From NCBI RefSeq assembly GCF_002088275.1, contig NZ_AQQS01000023.1:1-64000 (forward strand): a stretch of DNA of 64,000 nt, written 5' to 3'. The notes beneath the pieces were generated by a model. That model did not search any database, was not told the origin of the DNA, and saw nothing but the letters and a program-made list of their open reading frames with translations. Of the stretch, positions 42,660 through 52,357 are shown in pieces. This DNA comes from Aurantimonas sp. 22II-16-19i (lineage in GTDB: Bacteria; Pseudomonadota; Alphaproteobacteria; Rhizobiales; Rhizobiaceae). The translations under genes were made by a program, and so were the position numbers. How positions within the stretch are numbered: position 1 is the first letter of the stretch; each line of letters starts with the position of its first letter.

Positions 42660-43994
42660 CACAGGGTGAAGCGCCAGTGCTTGTCGGCCAGAGCGCCTGT
42701 CAGTGAGCGATCCGCACGATCTCCCAGCTCGGGTCAGTGTAACGCAATCCGAGGAGATCGGCACATGCCCTTTCATGGAGGCTTGGACTGGGGCGGCGCA
42801 AGCCATGCCCTGTGCATCATCGACGGCGCCGGTCAGGTCGTCGGCCGGCTCGACGTTCGCCACGATGCGGCGGGGCTTGCCGACATGGTGGCGCGGCTGG
42901 AGCGCATCGCCCCGCCAGCCGACCTGCCCATCGCCATCGAGCGGCCATCGGGCCTGATCGTCGACACGCTGGTCGAAGCCGGACATCCCGTCGTGCCCGT
43001 CCATCCCAATGTGGTCAAAGCCTGCCGGCCCCGCTACCGGGCGGCCGCGGCCAAGAGCGACCCGGGCGACGCCTTCATGCTTGCCGACATCCTGCGCACC
43101 GACGGCCACCGCTTCCGTCCCCTGCTGCCGGTGTCCGACGACATCAAGGCCTTGCGGGCGCTGGTGCGCGGCCGGGGCGATCTGGTGGCGGCGCGAACCG
43201 CGATCGCCAACCAACTCCGCAGCCTGCTCGAGGGCTTTTGGCCGGGCGCGGCCGCCATCTTCGCCGCCATCGACAGCCCGATCGCGCTCGCCTTCATCCT
43301 GCGCTATCCCACACCCGACAGCGCCAGCCGCCTCGGCGAGAAGCGCCTCGCCAGCTTCATGGCCCAAAACGCCTACTGCGGCCGGCGCTCGCCCGCCGAG
43401 CTCCTGGCCCGCCTGCGCGCCGCGCCGGCCGGCCTTGCCGGTGACGCCGAAGCCGAGGCGAAAGGCGAACTCGCCCGGGCCCTTGCGATCGTTCTCGAAC
43501 GCATCGTCGGCGAGATCGCCAAACTGTCCGCGAAGATCGAACACGCCGTCGCCGAATTGCCGGACGGCAGGGTCGTCATGTCCTTCCCGCGCTCGGGCCG
43601 CATCTGCGCCGCGCAGATCCTCGCCGAACTCGGCGACGTCCGCGAACGCTTCCCAACCGAAGACCAACTCGCCGCAGAGGCCGGCGTCTGCCCTGTAACC
43701 CATGCCTCCGGCAAAAGTCGCGGCGTCGTCTTCCGATGGGCCTGCAACAAGAACCTCAGGGCCGCCGTCACCTGCTTTGCGGACAACTCGCGACACGCCT
43801 GCCCATGGGCCGCCGCCACCTACCGAAAAGCCCGAGACCGCGGCTGCAGACATCCCCATGCCATCCGAATTCTCGCCAGGGCCTGGCTCCGCGTCCTCTG
43901 GAAAGCATGGCAAAACCACGCCCTTTACGACCCGCAGAAACATCGCGCCGCAGCTCAAATCGCTGCCTGAAACAAATGGGGTGGACACAGGGTG
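42660..43994 (+). mobile_element. IS110-family insertion sequence (ends approximate)
   Basis: One complete transposase gene with short non-coding flanks. A 9-base direct repeat, CACAGGGTG, lies at 42660-42668 and at 43986-43994, bracketing about 1.3 kb, a normal size for this family. IS110 elements lack clear terminal inverted repeats, so these ends are provisional. The longer non-coding flank lies left of the gene, where the family's bridge RNA is usually encoded. Confidence 0.7.
42765..43970 (+). CDS. IS110-family transposase
   Basis: A 401-residue transposase. The N-terminal RuvC-like domain has the DEDD acidic residues: D8 in GGLDWGGASHA, E59 in IAIERPSG, and D99/D102 in KSDPGDAFMLAD. 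The C-terminal Transposase_20 domain has the serine motif CPVTHASGKSRG. The family inserts DNA through a bridge-RNA-guided mechanism. GAGGAG lies about 7 bases before the ATG at 42765. The frame is intact and of normal length, so the element may be active. Composition is like that of its neighbours, so it does not look newly acquired from a low-GC source. Confidence 0.93.
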   Translation: MPFHGGLDWGGASHALCIIDGAGQVVGRLDVRHDAAGLADMVARLERIAPPADLPIAIERPSGLIVDTLVEAGHPVVPVHPNVVKACRPRYRAAAAKSDPGDAFMLADILRTDGHRFRPLLPVSDDIKALRALVRGRGDLVAARTAIANQLRSLLEGFWPGAAAIFAAIDSPIALAFILRYPTPDSASRLGEKRLASFMAQNAYCGRRSPAELLARLRAAPAGLAGDAEAEAKGELARALAIVLERIVGEIAKLSAKIEHAVAELPDGRVVMSFPRSGRICAAQILAELGDVRERFPTEDQLAAEAGVCPVTHASGKSRGVVFRWACNKNLRAAVTCFADNSRHACPWAAATYRKARDRGCRHPHAIRILARAWLRVLWKAWQNHALYDPQKHRAAAQIAA

Positions 43995-44150
43995 TCTCAT
44001 CGTCCGTCCTCGACGCCGGTCAGGCGACCGGATGCGTCCGGCCTGCCTGCCCTGGCTGCACCGGTCATCCTGATCCGGATCTCGTTCGAATTTCGTCAAG
44101 GCCGGGTCCGGCCAGGGCGGCCGGCGGCCCGGACCGTGCCCGCGCCGTCC

Positions 44151-44618
44151 TCAGGCCGCCGGCGCAGCGCCCGTCTCGGCCGCCTCGACCTCCTTGGCGA
44201 AATTGTCGAAGAACTGGCCCGACAGCTTCTTGGCGCTGGAATCGATCAGCCTTCCGCCGAGCTGGGCGAGCTTGCCGCCGACCTGGGCGCTGACGCTGTA
44301 GGTCAGGATCGTCTCGGCGCCGTCCTCGGCGAGATGGACGTCTGCGCCGCCCTTGGCGAAGCCGGCGATGCCGCCCTTGCCTTCGCCGACGATCGAGTAG
44401 CTCTCGGGCGGATTGATGTTCTCGAGCCGGACCTCGCCGTTGAACTTCGCCTTCACCGGCCCGACCTTGGCGATGACGGTCGCCTTCATCTCGTTCTCGC
44501 CGGTCATTTCCAGCTCCTCGCAGCCGGGAATGCAGCGTTTCAGCACCTCCGGGTCGTTGAGCTTCGCCCAGACGGTCTCGCGGCTTGCCGGCAGCCGGTA
44601 TTCGCCCTTCAGATCCAT
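44151..44618 (-). CDS. CoxG-like SRPBCC-family protein
   Basis: A 155-residue protein matching the CoxG family (carbon monoxide dehydrogenase subunit G-like): MDLKGEYRLPASRETVWAKL at the start, then GCEELEMTGENEM and a closing GGRLIDSSAKKLSGQFFDNF helix. The fold is a START-like lipid or cofactor cavity. CoxG is thought to help recruit CO dehydrogenase to the membrane, but no cox genes are here, so the role of this copy is unknown. GGAGG lies 6 bases before the ATG at 44618. Confidence 0.88.
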   Translation of the reverse strand: MDLKGEYRLPASRETVWAKLNDPEVLKRCIPGCEELEMTGENEMKATVIAKVGPVKAKFNGEVRLENINPPESYSIVGEGKGGIAGFAKGGADVHLAEDGAETILTYSVSAQVGGKLAQLGGRLIDSSAKKLSGQFFDNFAKEVEAAETGAAPAA

Positions 44619-44782
44619 GTCGGTCCTCCCTTGTGCTCTCGGCCGGTCGATGCGGCCGATCTCCCCTTTATCACGAGCCGTCATAAGTTGACGGTTTTCG
44701 CTGTTTTGCCAAGCCGTGCGAGAACCGATAGAGAGGCCGACGAGCCGGCGAGCCGGCATTTCGACCCGCAAGGAGGACGCCC

Positions 44783-45925
44783 TTGGCGCGAAGCCGCCGC
44801 CCGCAGCAATCGAGCGTTCCGCAGGAGCCTCGGGCGCCCCGCGCGAAGGGGCGTGGCGGCGCTGGCGACAGGCCGCCCGCGAAGACCGGCGATCGCCCCG
44901 GTCCGGAACGCGATGCCGGCAATGCCGGCGGACGCGAGCGACGCGGCGGCCGGCCTCAGGGCGAGGATCCCGCAGCGCCGGCCAAGCGGCTCGAACTGGA
45001 GCCGCCCGGAGGTGCGCGGCCAAGGCTCGTCGCGCCCGTCGTCCTCGCCGTTTCGCCGGGCCGGGACTACGAACTCCTCGACAGCGGCGACGGCGAGAAA
45101 CTCGAGCGCTACGGCGACCTGCGGGTCCGCCGGCCGGAGAATCAGGCGATCTGGCCGCGCCGGCTGGGCGCGCCGGAATGGGAGAACGCCGACGCGCTGT
45201 TCACCGGCGACGTCGAGGAGGAGGGGCTCGGACGCTGGCAGTTTCCGCGCGAACCCCTCGGCGAGACCTGGCCGCTCGCCCATGACGGGATGTCCTATCT
45301 CGGCCGCTTCACCTCGTTTCGCCATGTCGGCGTGTTCCCCGAACAGGCGGCCCACTGGGCCTTCGTCGAGGACCGCATCCGGAGAAGGGCGAAGCAGGGC
45401 GAGGCGCCGCGCGTTCTCAACCTCTTCGGCTATACCGGCCTCGCCTCGCTCCTCGCCGCACGGGCGGGAGCCGAGGTCACCCATGTCGACGCCTCGAAGA
45501 AGGCGATCGGCTGGGCCCGGGAGAACCAGGAGATCGCCGGCCTTTCGGGCCGGCCGATCCGGTGGATCTGCGAGGATGCGGTGCGCTATGTGGAACGCGA
45601 GGTGAAGCGCGGCAGCCGCTACGACGTCATCCTCCTCGATCCGCCGAAATTCGGCCGGGGCCCGAAAGGCGAGACCTGGCAGCTCTTCGAGGATCTGCCC
45701 TATCTCGTCGCCCTGACCCGGGCACTCCTGTCCGACACGCCCGACTGCGTCGTCCTCACCGCCTATTCGATCCGCGCCTCCTTCTATTCCCTCGGTGCCG
45801 TGATGGGCGAGGCCTTCCGCGGCCTCGGCGGCGCCATCGAGGCGGGCGAACTGGTGATCGGCGAGGCGGGCGAGGAGCCGAGGCTCCTGTCGACCTCGCT
45901 GTTCTGCCGCTGGATTGCCGAATGA
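44783..45925 (+). CDS. class I SAM-dependent rRNA methyltransferase (RlmI-like)
   Basis: A 380-residue protein. Residues 1-70 are Arg/Pro/Gly-rich and look disordered. The middle has the RlmI-type beta-hairpin region, and the Rossmann methyltransferase domain has NLFGYTGLASLLAARAG (SAM motif I), THVDASKKAI and the catalytic ILLDPPKFGRGPKGE. It probably methylates a cytosine of 23S rRNA. The start is a TTG, chosen because a perfect AGGAGG lies about 8 bases before it. The next gene overlaps by four bases. Confidence 0.87.
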   Translation: MARSRRPQQSSVPQEPRAPRAKGRGGAGDRPPAKTGDRPGPERDAGNAGGRERRGGRPQGEDPAAPAKRLELEPPGGARPRLVAPVVLAVSPGRDYELLDSGDGEKLERYGDLRVRRPENQAIWPRRLGAPEWENADALFTGDVEEEGLGRWQFPREPLGETWPLAHDGMSYLGRFTSFRHVGVFPEQAAHWAFVEDRIRRRAKQGEAPRVLNLFGYTGLASLLAARAGAEVTHVDASKKAIGWARENQEIAGLSGRPIRWICEDAVRYVEREVKRGSRYDVILLDPPKFGRGPKGETWQLFEDLPYLVALTRALLSDTPDCVVLTAYSIRASFYSLGAVMGEAFRGLGGAIEAGELVIGEAGEEPRLLSTSLFCRWIAE

Positions 45926-46791
45926 CCGATGACACCATGAAACCGCGCCGTCCGTCCGGGCCGCTCGCCGCGCCCGGCCGGATCAAGGAGATCGCCAGTG
46001 TCTCCAACCCGATCGTCAAGGACATCCGGGCACTCGCCCAGAAGCGGCACCGGGACGAGACCGGCCTGTTCCTGGTCGAGGGCCTGAAGCTCGTCCTCGA
46101 CGGGATCGAGGCCGGCTGGGAGCTGAAGACCCTCGTCGTCTCCAAGGCGGCGCTGCAGGGCGGCAGCGACGTCCTCACCCGTGCCGTCTCGCGCGCCGTC
46201 GGCTTCGGCGCCGACGTCGTCGAGGCGAGCGCCAAGGTGCTCGAGGCGATCGCAAGGCGCGACAATCCGCAGAGCGCGATCGGCGTCTTCAAGCGCCAGC
46301 TGACGCCGCTCGCCCGGATCCGGCTCGAGCCCGGCGAGGTCGCCGTCGCCCTCGACCGGGTGCGCGACCCCGGCAATCTCGGCACCATCCTGCGCACCGC
46401 CGATGCGACCGGGGCGAAGGCCGTCGTCCTCGTCGGCGACTGCGTCGATCCGTTCGCCATCGAGACCGTGCGCGCCACCATGGGCTCGATCTTCGCGGTC
46501 CCCGTCGTGAAGGCGCGGGAGGCCGAGTTTCTGGAATGGCGCTCCGGCTTTGCCGGAACGATCGTCGGCACCCACATGGCCGGGACCGTCGACTTCCGCG
46601 ACCCGGACTATGCCAGCTCCGCGACGCTTCTCTTCATGGGCAACGAGCAGGCGGGCCTGTCCGACCAGATGGCCGGCGCCTGCGACGTCCTCGTGCGCAT
46701 TCCCCAGGCCGGACGCGCCGACAGCCTCAACCTCGCCGTCGCCACCGGCGTGATGCTGTTCGAGGCGCGCCGCGGAGCCTTGACCCTATGA
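45922..46791 (+). CDS. TrmH/SpoU-family RNA methyltransferase
   Basis: A 289-residue SPOUT methyltransferase. The N-terminal substrate-binding domain begins ASVSNPIVKDIRALAQKRHR, and the knotted SAM domain has RDPGNLGTILRTADATGA, LLFMGNEQAGLS and RIPQAGRADSLNLAVA. It should 2'-O-methylate an rRNA or tRNA ribose; the exact site is unknown. It overlaps both neighbours by four bases (ATGA at each side), so the three genes form one coupled operon. Confidence 0.92.
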   Translation: MTDDTMKPRRPSGPLAAPGRIKEIASVSNPIVKDIRALAQKRHRDETGLFLVEGLKLVLDGIEAGWELKTLVVSKAALQGGSDVLTRAVSRAVGFGADVVEASAKVLEAIARRDNPQSAIGVFKRQLTPLARIRLEPGEVAVALDRVRDPGNLGTILRTADATGAKAVVLVGDCVDPFAIETVRATMGSIFAVPVVKAREAEFLEWRSGFAGTIVGTHMAGTVDFRDPDYASSATLLFMGNEQAGLSDQMAGACDVLVRIPQAGRADSLNLAVATGVMLFEARRGALTL

Positions 46792-47291
46792 CCCGCCCGC
46801 TGATGATCGTGAATTTTTTCGTCGTCCTCTTCGCCGTCGCCCTCGACCAGGCGATCAAGGCGCTCGTCGTCGCGACGATGCCGCTCGGCGCGGCGATCGA
46901 GCTCGTGCCCTTCCTGGCGCTGTTTCACGCCCGCAACACCGGCATCGCCTTCTCGATGTTCGCGGATCTCGGCGATGTCGGGCTGTCTCTGCTCGCCTCG
47001 GGCGTTCTCGTGGTCGTGCTGGCGCTGTGGTGGAAGACGCCGGCCGATCGACGGCTCACCCATTTCGGCCTCGCCATCATCGTCGGTGGCGCGATCGGCA
47101 ACCTGATCGACCGGGTGCGGCTCGGCTACGTCGTCGACTATGTCTATTTCCATACGCCGGCCTTCGACTTCGCCGTCTTCAACCTGGCCGACGCCTGCAT
47201 CACCATCGGCGCGATCATCATTCTCCTGGACGAGTTCGTCCTCGCCCGGACAGGGCGCGATGGAGCCGTGGGCTCCGGCGACGCCGAGTGA
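46788..47291 (+). CDS. lspA: lipoprotein signal peptidase (signal peptidase II)
   Basis: A 167-residue membrane protease with four spans. The catalytic aspartates are D117 (YVVDYVYF) and D135 (FNLADACI). Other family motifs are HARNTGIAFSM and GGAIGNLIDRVRLG. It removes the signal peptide of prolipoproteins after lipid attachment; Lnt at 60786 acts in the next step. It overlaps the SpoU gene by four bases. Confidence 0.95.
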   Translation: MTRPLMIVNFFVVLFAVALDQAIKALVVATMPLGAAIELVPFLALFHARNTGIAFSMFADLGDVGLSLLASGVLVVVLALWWKTPADRRLTHFGLAIIVGGAIGNLIDRVRLGYVVDYVYFHTPAFDFAVFNLADACITIGAIIILLDEFVLARTGRDGAVGSGDAE

Positions 47292-47540
47292 TGGCGCGCC
47301 GACGATCCCGTTGAACCGGCTCGGTGAATCTTCCCGCCGAACCAGGTCGCCGAGTTGCATGGGAGAGGGCGCAGGCGGGGATCTGCCGCGGCCTGTCCCC
47401 TGCACAAAGAGACAACCTTCGTGATGCGGCCTTGTTTTGCAGTAACGTCGAGCGTCATATGGATTGTGGTCCAGTCACGAAATCGTTGCTGAAAATTCGT
47501 AAAACCTCAGGGAACACCCGGTGGTGGATGGAGAACAGGG

Positions 47541-48539
47541 ATGACGGCTCAAAGTCTCGGGATCGCAAACGACGCGAACGACCCCCGGCATCTCGTCCTC
47601 GAGGAGGCCGCAGCAGCCGTCAGCAGGGTTCGGCGGTCCAGCCCGATGGGCTTCCGCAGGATCGGCTTCGAGGGCGGCGGCGGCGGCTTCGGCCAGATGC
47701 CGGCGAAGATCCTCCATCTCGTGCGACGCTTCGATCCTGCCGCCCCGCTACTCGGCCGGCTCGGCGACCTCGAGGTGCGGCTGGCACGCAACGCAGCCGA
47801 GGTGAAGGCGGCGCAGCAGCTGCGCTACCGGGTCTTCTATGAGGAAATGAACGCCCAGCCCTCGAAGCTGCAGAAGATGACCCGGCGGGACCGGGACTCG
47901 TTCGATCGCTACTGCGACCATCTCCTCGTCATCGACCATGCCCGCGGCGGCCCGATCCTCAGCCGCATCGTCGGCACCTACCGGCTGATGCGCGGCGAGC
48001 GGGCGATGCTCGCGGGGGGCTTCTACACGGCGCAGGAATTCGACATCGCGCCGATGCTGGCCCGCCATTCCGGCAAGCGCTTTCTCGAACTCGGCCGGTC
48101 CTGCGTCCTCAAGGACTATCGCGGCAAGCGCACGGTCGAACTGTTGTGGCAGGGCATCTGGGCCTATGTGATCGCCCACGATGTCGACGTCCTGTTCGGC
48201 TGCGCCTCGCTCGCCGGCACCGATCCGGCGATGCTCGCAGCCCCGCTCGGTTTCCTGCAGACCAATGCCGCCGCGCCGGAGGAATGGCGCGTGCGGGCGC
48301 TTGCCCATCGCGGCACGTTCTTCGCCGATCCGCCGGTCGATCTCGATCCGCGCAAGGCGCTCGCCGTGCTGCCGCCGCTGCTCAAGGGCTATCTGAGGCT
48401 CGGCGGCTATGTCGGCGTGGGGGCTGTGGTCGATCATCAGTTCGGCACGACCGACGTCCTGATCGTCTTGCCGCGCGACAGGATCAATCCGCGCTATGTC
48501 GGCCATTACGGCGCCGATGCCAGCCGCTTCGCGGCGTGA
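47541..48539 (+). CDS. olsB: L-ornithine N(alpha)-acyltransferase
   Basis: A 332-residue acyltransferase of the GNAT-like OlsB family. It joins a 3-hydroxyacyl group from ACP to ornithine, the first step of ornithine lipid synthesis at the inner membrane. Typical stretches are AAQQLRYRVFYEEMNAQPS, FLELGRSCVLKDYRGKRTVE, and GCASLAGTDP. The first ~75 residues are a longer N-terminal extension than in S. meliloti OlsB (from memory). GGAG is 9 bases before the ATG. OlsA is not in the window. Confidence 0.9.
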   Translation: MTAQSLGIANDANDPRHLVLEEAAAAVSRVRRSSPMGFRRIGFEGGGGGFGQMPAKILHLVRRFDPAAPLLGRLGDLEVRLARNAAEVKAAQQLRYRVFYEEMNAQPSKLQKMTRRDRDSFDRYCDHLLVIDHARGGPILSRIVGTYRLMRGERAMLAGGFYTAQEFDIAPMLARHSGKRFLELGRSCVLKDYRGKRTVELLWQGIWAYVIAHDVDVLFGCASLAGTDPAMLAAPLGFLQTNAAAPEEWRVRALAHRGTFFADPPVDLDPRKALAVLPPLLKGYLRLGGYVGVGAVVDHQFGTTDVLIVLPRDRINPRYVGHYGADASRFAA

Positions 48540-48579
48540 AGCCTCTCCGGCCGCCGGCTTGACCGGTCGCAAGGCCCGA

Positions 48580-48596
48580 GGCGGCCTCAGGCCGCC
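48580..48596 (+). terminator. short hairpin after olsB
   Basis: GGCGGCC and GGCCGCC pair perfectly around a 3-base loop about 40 bases after the olsB stop. It lacks a T-run, so termination is only possible. Confidence 0.35.
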
Positions 48597-48797
48597 GCGT
48601 CATGCTCATCGCAATTCGTCCGCAGCTGTTTGAGGGGCCGCGGCGAGGCGTCGCTCGGCGCCATCGGCAGCATGGCTCGGCGAGCCTCGCTCGCTGCCGG
48701 ATGTCATGCAAGGGACGATGCCAGCAGGGTCAGGATCGGCCGTCCAAGGCAGCCGTCCGCCCGGCAGACCGGCGCGCCTCGCTCGCCGCGGGCGCCC

Positions 48798-49094
48798 TCA
48801 GCCGCCGATGCGGACGATGCTGCGGGTCTTCAGATCGACGATGACCGGCTGGCCGCCATAGTAGAAATAGGCGAAGCGTTTACTGCCCTCCGGTTGCTGC
48901 AGCTTGATCGCGCCGGGCACCGAATCGCCGAGCGCCGGCGGGGCCGGCAGGCGGGCATTGTCGGTCGGATGGGCGAGTGCGTATTGCAGCACGTTCACCC
49001 GCTCGTCGGCAGCCTGTGCCGGGGCGAGGGCGGCGATCTGGAGCCCGAACAGCGCGGCGATCGCTAGGCGCGTGGTTCTCGTCAACATCAGCAT
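48798..49094 (-). CDS. small exported protein, unknown function
   Basis: A 98-residue protein with a signal peptide (1-28, ending AQA-AD). The mature part is ~70 residues and ends with a beta-rich stretch, KRFAYFYYGGQPVIVDLKTR, found in several small periplasmic proteins of rhizobia (from memory). No catalytic residues are seen. Function is unknown. A second ATG two codons on is an alternative start. Confidence 0.7.
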   Translation of the reverse strand: MLMLTRTTRLAIAALFGLQIAALAPAQAADERVNVLQYALAHPTDNARLPAPPALGDSVPGAIKLQQPEGSKRFAYFYYGGQPVIVDLKTRSIVRIGG

Positions 49095-49466
49095 TCCTCA
49101 CTTGTCGAGTACCGCACGCCACCGGCGTACGGGCACTCTTGCCTCTTCATCGCATCGCCCCGATGAACGGAAGCTGACCAGGTCGACGATTGCAAGCCTG
49201 CAGGGGCCGAACCACGACCTTAGTTGGCCATGCCGAAGGCCGAGTTGAAGGAGCGTGCGCAAGATTGCCTGCCGTTCCTCCTCGTTCCGCCGGTTCGCCC
49301 GGACGGCCTGCCTGCGAATGGCGGGGACGGCGCTTCGGCGCGGCTTGCGCTGCGCCGATCCCCCCGATAGCGATTCGGCTCGTTCTTCCGGCCGCCGCCG
49401 AGCCCTTGCCGTCTCGACGGCCGACGAGCCACACGCCAAGACCCGCCACGAGGTGACACCCGGCCG
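49095..49466. other. intergenic region upstream of mutS
   Basis: About 370 bases between the divergent small exported protein gene and mutS. It presumably holds both promoters. I see no gene, repeat or terminator in it. Confidence 0.45.
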
Positions 49467-52175
49467 ATGACCAGCGACGCCGCCCCGACGCCGATGATGG
49501 CCCAGTATATCGAGATCAAGGCCGCCAATCCCGACTGCCTGCTGTTCTACCGCATGGGCGACTTCTACGAGCTGTTCTTCGAGGATGCGGCCGAAGCCTC
49601 GCGCGCCCTCGGCATCACGCTGACGAAACGTGGCAAGCATCTCGGCGAGGACATTCCCATGGCCGGGGTGCCGATCCACGCCGCCGACGACTATCTGCAG
49701 AAACTGATCGCCCTCGGCCACCGGGTGGCGGTCTGCGAGCAGATGGAAGACCCGGCCGAGGCGAAGAAGCGCGGCGCCAAGTCCGTCGTCAAGCGCGATG
49801 TCGTGCGTCTCGTCACCCCCGGCACGATCACCGAGGAGGCCCTGCTCGAGCCCGGCCGCGCCAACTACCTGATGACGCTCACCCGGATCGGCGGCGGCGA
49901 GGCCCCCGACTACGCCATCGCCTGGGCCGATCTGTCCACCGGCGTGTTCCGGACCGCAGCCGTGTCCGCGGAGCGCGTCGAGGCGGAGATCGCCGCCGTC
50001 GAGCCGAGCGAGATCGTCGTCGCCGAGAGCCTCTTCCACGACGCCGCCTTCGCCCCGCGCCTGAAGCGCTTCGGCCGCACGGTCCGCCCGGAGCCGCAGG
50101 CCTTCTTCGACGGGGCCACCGCCGAGGCGCGGATCTGCCGCTTCTTCAAGGTCGCGACGCTGGAAGGCCTCGGCCGTTTCTCCCGGGCCGAACTCTCGGC
50201 AGCGGCCGCGCTGATCGCCTATCTCGGCAAGACCCAGCTCGCCGCCAGGCCGATGCTGGAGCGGCCGGTGCAGGTCTCGGCCGGAACGATCATGGAGATC
50301 GATCCGGCGACCCGCGGATCCCTCGAACTCACCCGCACGCTGTCCGGCAAGCGCCAGGGCTCGCTGCTGTCGACCATCGACCGGACCGTCACCGGCGCCG
50401 GCGCCCGGCTGCTGACGTCCCGGCTCGCCGCCCCGCTCACCGATCCGGCCGCCATCGCCAGGCGGCAGGACGCCGTCGCCTGCCTTGTCGAGGACCCGGA
50501 TCTGCGGCGGGGCCTGCGCAAGGCGCTCGCCGGCCTGCCGGACTGCGAGCGGGCGCTCTCCCGCCTTGCCCTCGGGCGCGGCGGCCCGCGCGATCTGGCA
50601 GGGGTGCGCGACTGCCTCGCCGCGGCGCTGGCGCTCGGCGAGACGCTGCCCGCGGACCTGCCGGCGGAGATCGACGAGGCCCGCCGGGCGCTGCTGGCCC
50701 TGCCGCGCGATCTCGCCGCAGCGCTCGCCTCCCACCTCGCCGACGCCCCGCCGCCCTACAAGCGCGACGGCGGTTTCGTCCGGGAGGGCGCGATCGCCGG
50801 TCTCGACGAGGCGCGGGCGCTCGCAGAGAACTCGCGCCGGGTGATCGCCGAACTCGAGGCGCGCTACGCGGCCGAGACCGGCATTCGCGGCCTTCGGATC
50901 AAGTACAACAACATGCTCGGCTATTTCGTCGAGCTGAGCGAGCCGAACGCCAGGACCCTGATGGCGGGGGAAGGGGCTGCGGCCTTCGTCCACCGCCAGA
51001 CCATGGCGAATGCGATGCGCTTTTCCACCGAGGAGCTGAGCGCGCTGGAGGCCCGGATCGCCGGGGCGGCGAGCGATGCTCTGGCGATCGAGCTCGCCTG
51101 TTTCGACGAACTCTGCGAAGCCGTGCTGGCGGCGGGCGAGGCATTGCGCCGGGGCGCCGAGGCGCTCGCCGTCCTCGACGTGTCGGCGGGACTTGCCGAG
51201 ATGGCGGCGGACGCGGCCTGGACACGGCCTGTCGTCGATCTCTCGCTCGCCTTCGCGATCGTCGGGGGCCGGCATCCGGTGGTGGAGGCGGCGCTGAAGG
51301 CCGGCTCCGCCGATCCCTTCGTCGCCAACGACTGCGATCTCTCGCCGCGGGACGGCGGCGCCGGGACCGGCGAGGCGGCGGGCGCGATCTGGCTCCTCAC
51401 CGGCCCCAACATGGGCGGCAAATCCACCTTTCTCAGGCAGAACGCCATCATCGCGGTGCTCGCCCAGATCGGCGCCTTCGTGCCGGCCGAGAAGGCCCAC
51501 ATTGGCATCGTCGACCGGCTGTTCTCGCGGGTCGGGGCATCCGACGATCTCGCCGAGGGGCGCTCGACCTTCATGGTCGAGATGGTCGAGACGGCGGCGA
51601 TCCTCAACCAGGCGGGCCGGCGCGCCCTCGTCATCCTCGACGAGATCGGCCGCGGGACCTCAACCTATGACGGTCTCTCGCTGGCCTTCGCCACCGTCGA
51701 GCACCTGCACGAGGTCAATCGCTGCCGGGCACTGTTCGCGACCCACTTCCACGAGATGACGGCGCTGGCCAAGAAGCTCCCGCGGATCAGCAATGCGACG
51801 ATGCGGGTGAAGGAATACAAGGGCGAGGTGATCTTCCTGCACGAGGTCACCGCCGGTGTCGCGGATCGCTCCTACGGCATTCAGGTGGCGAAGCTCGCCG
51901 GACTGCCGGCCGCAGTGGTCGCGCGGGCGCGCCATGTCCTGACCGAGCTCGAGCGCGGCGGCTCGGAGGCCAAACGCACCGCCTTCATCGACGACCTGCC
52001 GCTGTTTTCCGCTGCGGTCGCCCGCCAGAGCGTGGAGACGGAGAAGGCGGCCGTGCCGCAGGCGAATGCTCGGCTCGTCGAGGCCGTGCGGTCACTCGAA
52101 CCGGATGCCTTGTCTCCGAAGGCGGCTCTCGACGAGCTGTACCGGTTGAAGGGGCTCCTTGCCGGTTCCGACTGA
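49467..52175 (+). CDS. mutS: DNA mismatch repair protein MutS
   Basis: A 902-residue MutS. The mismatch-reading N-terminal domain has the Phe-X-Glu motif in [14 protein letters not shown]. The ATPase domain has Walker [16 protein letters not shown], Walker [17 protein letters not shown] and the late [10 protein letters not shown]. The core, lever and clamp domains lie between. It recognises base mispairs and small loops and recruits MutL. Length is normal for the family. The gene appears to be a single transcription unit. Confidence 0.97.
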   Translation: MTSDAAPTPMMAQYIEIKAANPDCLLFYRMGDFYELFFEDAAEASRALGITLTKRGKHLGEDIPMAGVPIHAADDYLQKLIALGHRVAVCEQMEDPAEAKKRGAKSVVKRDVVRLVTPGTITEEALLEPGRANYLMTLTRIGGGEAPDYAIAWADLSTGVFRTAAVSAERVEAEIAAVEPSEIVVAESLFHDAAFAPRLKRFGRTVRPEPQAFFDGATAEARICRFFKVATLEGLGRFSRAELSAAAALIAYLGKTQLAARPMLERPVQVSAGTIMEIDPATRGSLELTRTLSGKRQGSLLSTIDRTVTGAGARLLTSRLAAPLTDPAAIARRQDAVACLVEDPDLRRGLRKALAGLPDCERALSRLALGRGGPRDLAGVRDCLAAALALGETLPADLPAEIDEARRALLALPRDLAAALASHLADAPPPYKRDGGFVREGAIAGLDEARALAENSRRVIAELEARYAAETGIRGLRIKYNNMLGYFVELSEPNARTLMAGEGAAAFVHRQTMANAMRFSTEELSALEARIAGAASDALAIELACFDELCEAVLAAGEALRRGAEALAVLDVSAGLAEMAADAAWTRPVVDLSLAFAIVGGRHPVVEAALKAGSADPFVANDCDLSPRDGGAGTGEAAGAIWLLTGPNMGGKSTFLRQNAIIAVLAQIGAFVPAEKAHIGIVDRLFSRVGASDDLAEGRSTFMVEMVETAAILNQAGRRALVILDEIGRGTSTYDGLSLAFATVEHLHEVNRCRALFATHFHEMTALAKKLPRISNATMRVKEYKGEVIFLHEVTAGVADRSYGIQVAKLAGLPAAVVARARHVLTELERGGSEAKRTAFIDDLPLFSAAVARQSVETEKAAVPQANARLVEAVRSLEPDALSPKAALDELYRLKGLLAGSD

Positions 52176-52357
52176 TCGAGATCGCAGGCCATGGCTCACG
52201 GTGCCGTGTTCCGGTCGTGATCATGCTTCGGGCGGTGGGGCGGAACCATTCCCATGAGATGCCGTTGTGTGACCATAGCAAGTCGAAACGGACCGCTTTC
52301 GCTGCATAGCAGCAGCAAGTCGAACGATTTCGACCATGGACATCTGAAAGGAATATC

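Noticed and set aside
47454-47478. PHO-box-like GTCAT and GTCAC pair upstream of olsB, attractive because rhizobial ornithine lipid synthesis can be phosphate-regulated.
   Set aside because: The repeats are 20 bases apart rather than the 11 of a PHO box, and flanking bases do not match.
49098-51500. An 800-codon minus-strand open frame opposite mutS.
   Set aside because: Very high GC makes long antisense frames common; the translation is low-complexity and mutS on the other strand is certain.
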